DNA of 64,000 bases. Origin: Mycolicibacterium neoaurum. Its GTDB lineage: Bacteria > Actinomycetota > Actinomycetes > Mycobacteriales > Mycobacteriaceae. Shown here one piece after another: positions 32,406 through 41,000 of the stretch (its first letter is position 1; every line of letters begins with the position of its first letter). The notes below the pieces were generated by a model that did not search any database, had not been told where the DNA came from, and worked only from the letters and a program-made list of their open reading frames with translations. The DNA lies in the NCBI RefSeq assembly GCF_036946495.1, contig NZ_JAQIIX010000002.1:1-64000 (forward strand), given 5' to 3'. The position numbers were made by a program, and so were the translations under genes.

Positions 32406-33696
32406 GGGCTTTCCTCCTGTTGTCGGTCTGTGCTGCGGGGGTGGCGAAAAGGTCGGATCCCAGTACCCGGTCGGATAACCGGCCCAGGCAGCTGAGGTTG
32501 GGGAATCCGGGGCCCTGGGTCAACCCGGCGAGTCCGGGCAGGAACAACTTCGGGTCGACATCGTCGACCGACAGGTCATAACCGATGGCCTCGGCGATGC
32601 TGTCGGGTGTCAGCGGTCCGCCCAGTCCGAGCTCCAACACGTCGAGCGCCTCCTGTCGCAGCAGCGGGACGAACCACATGGCGTTGGCGCCGGACCCGTC
32701 GATGACCAGGTCGAAACCGTGCACCGTCTCCAGTCGCTCGCCGCCGCGGTCGGTCTGCAAGGTGAGGCGGATCCGCTCGTCGCGGGCGACGGCATGCGCG
32801 ACTCGTCCGCGCAGGTGCCGGATCCTGTCATCGGCCAACAGCGCGTCCTGCACCCGCACCGAGAACACCCCCCGGTCGGTGCGGTTCATCGCATCGCGTT
32901 TCTCGGCAGGTGTCAGCCCGGCCCAGTGGATCGGATCGGAGTACAGCGAGTTCTCGAAGAAGCCCTCACCGCGGGTGAACAGCGTGACCTGCGGTGAGAT
33001 CACCGTGATGGTCGAAACCCGGTGCCGGAAAAGCTCGTCGAGCATGGTGCCTGCCGTCTCGCCTCCGCCGATGACGGCGACGCGATCGGCCGAGATGAGC
33101 TCGTTCTGAGCGGCCCGGTGCCAGAACTGCGCGATCGAGAGCACCCGCGGATTGCCCGGCAGTAGAGACCGCTCGGCCTGCCCTGGACCGGTGATCATCA
33201 GCGCGTCGGCATGCACGACGCCCTCGCGGGTGCCCAGCTCCCAACGGATCGCGTCGTCGGTGTCCTGCAGCCCGATCTCGGTCACATCGCCGGTGCGCAC
33301 CCGCATCCCGATATTGCTCGCCACCCACGTCAGGTACTGACTCCATCGTTTGTGCGTCGGCGCCGGCCTGCCACGGTCGATCCATTCGGCGAACTGCCCC
33401 GTCGAGACGAGATAGGACTGCCAGCTGTGCCGCATCATCCGCTCGTCGAGTTCAGCGTTGCGTCGCGCGACGAGTGCGGATTGATACGGGAAACCGATGT
33501 CCTTCTCCGGTCCCGTGCCCAGCCGGTGCTGGCCGTCGGTCCAGCCGCCGGCCGCCTGCCAGTTGGCCGCCACCGCGGTGCGCTCGATCGCCACCACCTC
33601 GGGGGCGGGCACACCCATCGCCCGCAGCTCGGCGGCCTTGGCCGCCACCGCGATGGCCTTCACCCCGGCACCGATGACGGCAAGGGTCTTGGTCAT
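32383..33696 (-). CDS. mbtG: Lysine N6-hydroxylase MbtG
   Basis: 437 residues from an ATG at 33696 overlapping the mbtF stop. The FAD site AVIGAGVKAIAVAAKA is followed by a second dinucleotide motif AVIGGGETAGTMLDELF for NADPH, and the C-terminal DLVIDGSGANAMWFVPLL block. It belongs to the lysine/ornithine N-monooxygenase family and makes the hydroxamate N-OH groups that bind iron. By family its substrate may be the mycobactin lysine after acylation. Confidence 0.95.
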   Translation of the reverse strand: MTKTLAVIGAGVKAIAVAAKAAELRAMGVPAPEVVAIERTAVAANWQAAGGWTDGQHRLGTGPEKDIGFPYQSALVARRNAELDERMMRHSWQSYLVSTGQFAEWIDRGRPAPTHKRWSQYLTWVASNIGMRVRTGDVTEIGLQDTDDAIRWELGTREGVVHADALMITGPGQAERSLLPGNPRVLSIAQFWHRAAQNELISADRVAVIGGGETAGTMLDELFRHRVSTITVISPQVTLFTRGEGFFENSLYSDPIHWAGLTPAEKRDAMNRTDRGVFSVRVQDALLADDRIRHLRGRVAHAVARDERIRLTLQTDRGGERLETVHGFDLVIDGSGANAMWFVPLLRQEALDVLELGLGGPLTPDSIAEAIGYDLSVDDVDPKLFLPGLAGLTQGPGFPNLSCLGRLSDRVLGSDLFATPAAQTDNRRKAHEQQSIR

Positions 33697-36600
33697 GAGA
33701 TCACCTCGTTCAGAGCTTCCTGCCACAGCGCCTGCAGCGTCGCGACGTCATCGGCGGTGAAGATGTCGGGCAGTGTGCGCCATTGGGTTCCGAGCACGGG
33801 CTCCCCGTCCTTCTCGACCATCAGCACGTTGAGCGTGATCTCGTGGCGGATGGCCACATTCGGCTCGGGGATCCGGGATACCTCGTTGAGCAGTGCCCGG
33901 TCGACCGTGAGCGCCGATCGACCGGGCACCTGGCGCAGCCGGCCGAGATAGTTCAGCAGCACCTGCGGTTCGCGGTGGCCGCCGAGGCGTTCACCGGTAT
34001 CGGTGCGCAGATATCGCAACAGCGCATAGTCGATCCCGTCACCGGGTATGGCCGCCAGCTCGGCGGCCACCCCGATGGCGTCCCGAGAGGACAACCGCAC
34101 CGGGTAGATGGCGCTGAGCAATCCGACGGTATCGCCGGTGTCGATCTGGCGGTGCTCGTCGGCCAGCCCTTCCGATACGGCGATATCCGCTCTGCCGTGG
34201 GTCTCGATGGCCAACAGCGGTGTGCCCTGGGCAGTTTCGCGCTGGCGCCACCATTCGGTGATCATGCGTGCGGTCGCCGCCGCCAGCACCTCGGTCACCC
34301 CGACCGGAGCCGCCAGCACCCGCGCGGTGAGCGCCCTGCCGACGAAGACCATGCTGATCTCGGCGTCGGCGGCCCGGTCGGTGTCCGGACAGACCCTCCG
34401 GGCACCCAGATCGGGATCGGGGCCCTCGAGCTGACGTTCCCAGAAATCGCAGGTGTCCAGTTTCAACGCGCGCTCGGCCAGCAGCCTCGACCAACGCCGC
34501 AGCGAGGTGTGCTCGCGGACCGGCGCCGGATTGTGATCGGCAGCCAATGCGTGCCAACCGGTTTCCAGTTCACCCAGCACGATCTGCCAGGACGCGGGAT
34601 CCATCGCCAGCACATGCGCGGTCAACACCAGGACCTCGGCACCGCTGTCATGGTGCAGCCAGACCGCGTCGAACAACACTCCGCTTTCGGGATCGAGCCG
34701 CTGGATCGAGGAGTCGGTGTGCTCGGCGACGGCCGCTGCCAGATCACCGGTCACCCGGGCCTCGGTGAGCAGATCCCGCTCACGCGGCTGTTCGACCAGA
34801 CTCATCGTGGCCCGGTCGAGTCGGCATCGGAGCACCTGGTGACCGTCGACCACATTGCCCAGCAACAGCTCCAGGCGCTCCCGGGTGACCTCGGCGGGCA
34901 GCCGGATCGCCTCGGTCTGGGCCAGTCGGCGGGCGTCTCCGTGCGCCAGCAGCCAGTGTGCCGCGGGCAACAGCGGGATCACTCCGGTGTCGTCGGTGTC
35001 CACCGGATCACCGACGATATCGCTGTCGACGGCGCTCGCCAGCTCACGCACGGTCGCACATTCCAGCATCAGCCTGGCCCGCAGCGGAATTCCGCGCCGG
35101 CGCACCGCCTGCACCACCGACAACGCCACGATGCTGTCCAGTCCCAGATCCAGGAAGTCGGCGTTGACGTCGACCACTCGGGCATCGAGCAGATCCCCGA
35201 GCACCTCGGCGATCGCGATCTCCGTCTCGGTGCTCGGCGCGGCGAACTCCGCAGCCACCCCGACACCGCGATCGGCGTCGAGTGCGGCCAGTGCCCGGTC
35301 ATCGACCTTCCCGTGGGCGGTCAACGGGATCTCATCGACATCGATGATGTGATGCGGGACAAGGTACTTGGGTAGCGTCGCGGTGAGCATCCTGCGCAGT
35401 TCCGAGGTGGCCACCTCGGACACCACATACGCCGTCAGCCGCGGACCGCTGCGATGCCTGCGCACCGCGACATGGGCGTGGTGCACCTCGGGGTGGCGGT
35501 AGAGCGCGGCCACCACCTCACCGGGCTCCACCCGGAAACCGCGGATCTTGACCTGGTCATCGCTGCGCCCCAGATACTGCAGCGCCCCCGACCCCGGTAG
35601 GCGGCGCACCACATCGCCGGTGCGGTAAATCCGCCCGCCAGGATGTACCGGGTCGGCGACGAACCGGGCCGCGGTTTCCCCTGGCCTACCGAGATATCCG
35701 CGGGTGAGCTGCGCACCGCTGAGGTACAGCTCGCCGGCCACTCCGTCGGGAACGGCCCGCAGCCAGGAGTCCAGCACATGGACGGCGCTCGTCGCGGTCG
35801 GCCCGCCGATGCACGGTTGCGGGTGGTCAGCAATCGCGGCCACCACGGCCTCGACGGTGGTCTCGGTAGGCCCGTAACAGTTGTGCGCGCGCATCCCGGT
35901 GCGCTCGCATTCGGTGCGGATGCCCTGCCACGCGGCGGTGTCGATGTTCTCACCGCCGAGGGCGAGCACGGCCAACGGCACGGTCGACAGCAAGCCGGCG
36001 GCGCGCAGCTGGCTGAACATCGACGGGGTGGTGTCGATCATGTCGACGCCGAACCTGCCGATCTCGGCGACCAGCGCCTCGGCATCGCGTTGCACGGACG
36101 AGCTGATGATGTGGACGCAGTGTCCCTCGAAGAGCGCCACCAGTGGCTGCCACGCCGCATCGAAGGTGAACGACCACGCGTGCGCGATCCGCAGATCGCG
36201 ACCGAGCCGATCCCGCGCGGGGCGCAGCATCCGGGTCGCGTGGTCCGCGCCGTAGGCGAGAACTGCGTGGTGGGTTCCGATGACGCCCTTGGGTTTTCCG
36301 GTGGTACCCGAGGTGAAGATGATGTAGGCGCCCTGATCGGGGCCGACTGCCGCGGCGACCGCGGTGGCGGCGAGATCGCCCACACCTGCCAGCAGGGCAT
36401 CGTCGACGACGAGTTCGGCACCGGTCTGAGAGATGATCTCCTGCACGCGTTGCGACGGCATCCCCGGGTCCAGCGGCACGATCACCCCACCGGCCTTGAG
36501 CACGGCGAGCATCGCCACCACGTAGTCGGGTCCGCGGGCCAGCAGGATCGGTACGGGCACCTCGGCGCCCACTCCCCTGCGCTGCAGTTCCGCGGCCAAA

Positions 36601-38078
36601 CGGTCGGCGGCGGTATCGAGTTCACGGTAGGTCAGGCTGCCGGAATCCCAGCTGAGGGCGGGCGCGTCGGGCCGCTCGGCAGCGACCGCGGAGATCACAC
36701 CGTGGATGCCGCCGTCGGCAGGCACGAAGTCTGATTCGGATCCGGACACGTCGACCTCACCGTCGAGGGTGACGGCGATATCGCGCAGCGGACGATCCCA
36801 ACCGGTGAGCAGCCGCTGAACCACCGCCAGCACCCGCGCGGCGAGGGTCGCGGGGTCGAGCAGACCCAGTGCATCGGCGGTGGTTTCGACGAGCACGGTC
36901 AGACGGCCGTCCGTCGGATGCGCGGCGATGGTCACCGGAAAATGCGACAGGCTCTCCAGCGCCGCGGGCCGGATCACCGCGTCGCCCATCACGAGATCGC
37001 CGCCACCGACCACGCCACCGGGCGGGAAGTTCTCGTACACCAGCAGGGTGTCGTACAGCTCGCCAATGCCGCCCGCACTGCGCAGTTCGGCGTGACTGAG
37101 GTAGCTGTGCTCGCGTAGCTCGGCGGCTTGACGCTGCACCGCAAGGCACTGCCGGCCGACACGCTCGCCGGCGTTCAGGCGGATCCGCAGGGGGACCGTG
37201 TTGATGAACAGGCCCACCATCGACTCGACACCGGACAGTTCGTCGGGTCGCCCGGACACCGTCACCCCGAACACCACGTCGTCGCGGTCGGTGAAAGCCG
37301 AAAGGATGGTGGCCCATGCCATCTGGAAGAGCGTGCTGACGGTGACACCACGGGCGCGGGCGGCCTCGAACAAGCGCTCGGTGGCCTGCTCGTCGAGTTC
37401 GGCCTCGGTGCGCTCGGGCAACCCACCGGCGGTGTCTCCGGACAGCGCCGGGGTCAGCATCGTCGGTCCGTCGAGACCGGCCAGATGAGTGTGCCAGCGT
37501 TGTCTGCTGGCCGCCGGGTCCCGTGCGGCCAGCCAGCCGATGTAATCGCGGTACGGTCGGGCCGGAGGCAGCACGGTGGTGTCACCCGCGGCGCCGTAGA
37601 GCGCCATGAGCTCACCGACGAACACCGGCAGCGACCAGCCGTCGATGACGATGTGATGGGCGACAACCACGAATCGCCATTGTGCCGCCGGCAGTTCGGC
37701 CAGTACGAACCGGATCGCCGGTCCGTGCGCCAGATCGAACGGCCGCGTGCGGGCCTGTAGTTCCACCGCGGCGGCCTCGTCGGCATCGGCGACCACCACG
37801 TGCTGCCAGGGCAGGTCGAAGGCCGCAGGGACCACCGCGACCGGTCTGCTGAGGTTTCCCTGGAAGAAGCTGACCCGGATGTTGGGATGGCGCTCCAACA
37901 TCGCCACGGCGCATGACCGCAGCAATTCGGCGTCCAGGGCACCGGACACGTCGGCGGCCATCGCGATGACGTACGGGTCGGCTCCCGCTTCGCTGCCGGT
38001 CAGTCCGGACAGCGAGTACAACCCCTGTTGCAGCGGGCTCAGTGCCATCACGTCGACGATGGCCGGTGCATCACTCAT
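33693..38078 (-). CDS. mbtF: Mycobactin NRPS MbtF
   Basis: 1,461 residues, the length I recall for M. tuberculosis MbtF. Order: condensation domain (active site HHIVIDGWSLPVF near 143), adenylation domain (FTSGTTGKPKGVIGTHHAVL near 593; NCYGPTETTVEAVV; LGRSDDQVKIRGFRVEPGEV), carrier domain (DLGLDSIVALSVV near 979) and a terminal condensation/epimerisation-like domain at about 1030-1450. That last domain has AHVLAMDPASW in place of HHxxxDG. By the known pathway it adds the second lysine, and the terminal domain may cyclise it to the caprolactam. Starts 10 bases after the mbtE stop. Confidence 0.95.
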   Translation of the reverse strand: MSDAPAIVDVMALSPLQQGLYSLSGLTGSEAGADPYVIAMAADVSGALDAELLRSCAVAMLERHPNIRVSFFQGNLSRPVAVVPAAFDLPWQHVVVADADEAAAVELQARTRPFDLAHGPAIRFVLAELPAAQWRFVVVAHHIVIDGWSLPVFVGELMALYGAAGDTTVLPPARPYRDYIGWLAARDPAASRQRWHTHLAGLDGPTMLTPALSGDTAGGLPERTEAELDEQATERLFEAARARGVTVSTLFQMAWATILSAFTDRDDVVFGVTVSGRPDELSGVESMVGLFINTVPLRIRLNAGERVGRQCLAVQRQAAELREHSYLSHAELRSAGGIGELYDTLLVYENFPPGGVVGGGDLVMGDAVIRPAALESLSHFPVTIAAHPTDGRLTVLVETTADALGLLDPATLAARVLAVVQRLLTGWDRPLRDIAVTLDGEVDVSGSESDFVPADGGIHGVISAVAAERPDAPALSWDSGSLTYRELDTAADRLAAELQRRGVGAEVPVPILLARGPDYVVAMLAVLKAGGVIVPLDPGMPSQRVQEIISQTGAELVVDDALLAGVGDLAATAVAAAVGPDQGAYIIFTSGTTGKPKGVIGTHHAVLAYGADHATRMLRPARDRLGRDLRIAHAWSFTFDAAWQPLVALFEGHCVHIISSSVQRDAEALVAEIGRFGVDMIDTTPSMFSQLRAAGLLSTVPLAVLALGGENIDTAAWQGIRTECERTGMRAHNCYGPTETTVEAVVAAIADHPQPCIGGPTATSAVHVLDSWLRAVPDGVAGELYLSGAQLTRGYLGRPGETAARFVADPVHPGGRIYRTGDVVRRLPGSGALQYLGRSDDQVKIRGFRVEPGEVVAALYRHPEVHHAHVAVRRHRSGPRLTAYVVSEVATSELRRMLTATLPKYLVPHHIIDVDEIPLTAHGKVDDRALAALDADRGVGVAAEFAAPSTETEIAIAEVLGDLLDARVVDVNADFLDLGLDSIVALSVVQAVRRRGIPLRARLMLECATVRELASAVDSDIVGDPVDTDDTGVIPLLPAAHWLLAHGDARRLAQTEAIRLPAEVTRERLELLLGNVVDGHQVLRCRLDRATMSLVEQPRERDLLTEARVTGDLAAAVAEHTDSSIQRLDPESGVLFDAVWLHHDSGAEVLVLTAHVLAMDPASWQIVLGELETGWHALAADHNPAPVREHTSLRRWSRLLAERALKLDTCDFWERQLEGPDPDLGARRVCPDTDRAADAEISMVFVGRALTARVLAAPVGVTEVLAAATARMITEWWRQRETAQGTPLLAIETHGRADIAVSEGLADEHRQIDTGDTVGLLSAIYPVRLSSRDAIGVAAELAAIPGDGIDYALLRYLRTDTGERLGGHREPQVLLNYLGRLRQVPGRSALTVDRALLNEVSRIPEPNVAIRHEITLNVLMVEKDGEPVLGTQWRTLPDIFTADDVATLQALWQEALNEVIS

Positions 38079-38088
38079 GTCTTGTCAC

Positions 38089-41000
38089 TCATGGCTTTTC
38101 GCTTCCCCACCCCGCAGTCAGGGCGGCAAGCTCATCGGGAGACAGCCCGGAGGCGGCCATCGGTGCGTGGCGGGTGTCGCTGTTGGTTCCGCAAGCGCCT
38201 GCCTCCCGTGACTTCTCGTCGACGGCGGCGGACAACTCGGCCAGGACCGGATGCTCGAACACCATCCTGGCCGTCAACGGCACTCCGGCGTCGCGGGCCC
38301 GCGCAGCCAGTTGCACCGCCAGGATGCTGTCGCCACCGAGACTGAAGAAGTCGTCGTGTCGGCCGACCTCGGACGCGGAGAGCAGATCGGTCAGCATGCC
38401 CGCCAACACACGCTCGGTGTCGGTGCGGGCGGGCTCGCTCGGTGCGATGGTGGTGACCACAGGTCGGGGCAGCGGGTCGGCCAGCGTCGCCAGCACGGTG
38501 ACCGGCAGCACGGCAAGGCGCTCGGGCAGTGCGCTGCGGTCGAATTCGGCGTTGGGGTCCGATAACACCACGTATCCCGCGAGCACCTGGCCGCTGCGGG
38601 TCTGCCAGGTCCTGGTCAGCGCGGCGGCCACCCCGGGTATAGCCTCCAGGACGGCCTGCACCTCGGGATCGCCGCTCTCCAGGTACTGCAGTTCCCCCTC
38701 GGCGGTCCAACGTGCCCGATCGCCGGTGCGATAGAGATACCCGTTGCCGAACGGGTTCGCCGGATACCGGGATACCGCGGCAGCAGGCGCCTCCGCGGCT
38801 GCGGTGTCGATGGCACCGCCGGCGTAGTAGAGATCACCGGCGACACCGACGGCCGCCGGGCTCAACCATTCGTCGAGTACCAAAACCCGGTTCGCACCTG
38901 CGGTCTGCGGCAGCCCGGTCCGTGGCGCGACCTCGCTGCTGAACCGCGTCACGGTCTGGTCGTCTCCGGCGATGGTGATATCGCGCAGGGTGGCATCGGG
39001 GTTGTCGGCAAACGCCGCGATGACCCGACGCAGCCAGCTGATCAGGCGCGCCGCGGTATCCGGCCGGTAGAGCTCGGTGCGGTAGATGACGGTGCCCTGG
39101 TATCCCGCCGGCGCACCGTCTGCTGTCGTCTCGGCGAAGAAGTTCAGCGACAGGTCCGCGTGTGCGACATCGAACGTCGGTTCCAATGCGGTGAAACGAG
39201 TTTCACCGCCACCTTCGGGTCCGGTGGCGATGACCCGATCGGCGGGCAGTTCTTCGCGGACATGCACGACGACACCGAACAGCGGGTTGCGCGACAGCGA
39301 GCGCACCGGCGCCACCGCCTCCACCACCCGGTCGAACGGCAGGTCCTGGTGTGCGTAGGCACCGAGGGCCATCTCCCGGGCGCGGCGCAACACCTCGCGC
39401 ACGGTCGGGTTGCCGTCCAAGTTGTTGCGCAGCACCAGGATGTTGATGAAGAAGCCGATCAGGCCGTCGAGCTCGGGTTCGGTCCGGCCGGCCACCGGGG
39501 TGCCCAGCGGGATGTCGATGCCCTCGCCGGCCTTGTGCAGCGCGACCGCGACGGCGGCCTGCAGCAGCATGAACTCCGTGATGCCCAGTTCCCTGGTGAG
39601 CTCCGTGAGCTTGGCGCGAGTGTCGGTGTCGATGGTGAACGGCAGTGCGCCGCCCTCGCCATCGGGTACCGGTGGCCGCGGGAAGTCGGGGCGCAACCCG
39701 TTCTCCTCGGGCAGCCCGGCCAGTTGTTCGACCCAGTAGTCGCGCTGGGCCTCGATGCTGGGGGTCTGGCCACCGAGCAGCTGGGCCTGCCAGGCCGCGT
39801 AGTCGGCGTACTGAACCGGCAGCGGCGCGAAATCCGGTGTCTGCCCGGCGGTGCGGGCCCGGTAAGCGGTCAACACGTCGGTGAACAACACGCCTGCCGA
39901 CCAGTGATCGGCGGCGATGTGATGCACCACCAGCGACAGCACGTGAGCGTCACCGGTGCTGAGCACGGCTGCACGCAGCGGCGGGTCGTTCTCCAGGTCG
40001 AAGCAGTATCGGCGCTCGGCGGTCAGCTCGGACTGCAGCCACTCCTCCCCGTCACCGCGCGCCCGGCGCACCGGGACGTCAGCCACCGGGTTCACGATCT
40101 GGTAAGGCGCACCGTCGATCTCGCGATAGGTGGTGCGCAGGATCTCGTGCCTGGCGACCACGTCGTTGATGGCGGCGACGAAGGCTGCCGGGTCGGTGGG
40201 GCCGGTGAGCCTGGCGGCGAAGGGGATGTTGTTGACCGGGTTGGGACCGTCGATACGGAACTGGAACCATTGGCGCAGCTGAGCGGCCGACATCTGCAGC
40301 GGCCCCCCGCGTGGCACCGCCACCATAGGCGGGCGATCCGAACCGCCGCCGGCGGCGATGACGGTGTCGATACGGGCGGCAATGGCGCCGACGGTGGCCA
40401 GCTCGAAGATCTCTTGGACACCGATGTCGACCCGGCAACGTGACCGCACGGCGGCGACCAGCTTGGTGGCCAGCAGCGAGTGTCCGCCCAATTCGAAGAA
40501 CGAGTCGTCGGCACCGACCTGATCGCGGCCGAGCAGCTCACCGAACAGGCCGGCGACCTGCCGTTCGGTGTCGGTCTCGGGCTCGCGGAAGGCGGTGGCC
40601 GCCGAGATCTCGGGCTCGGGAAGGGCTCTGCGGTCGATCTTGCCGTGCGCGGTGATCGGAATTTCGCCGACCTCCACATAGGCGGCGGGGATCATGTACT
40701 CCGGCAGGGCCGCCGCGACGCGGCTGCGAATACGGTCGATCTCCACGGTGGCGCCGTCGGCGGCCGGGGTCACGTAGGCGAGCAGACTCTTGCCCAACCC
40801 GGGAACGTCGGCGGCGATGACAACGGCCTGCCCGACCGACGGGTCGACCGAGATCGCAGCCGCGACCTCACCGAGCTCGATGCGGAATCCGCGGATCTTG
40901 ACCTGCTCGTCGGCGCGACCGACGAATTCGATATCCCCGTCGGCATTGCGGCGGGCCAGATCACCAGATCGGTACATCCGTCGGCCGGGGTTGAACGGGT

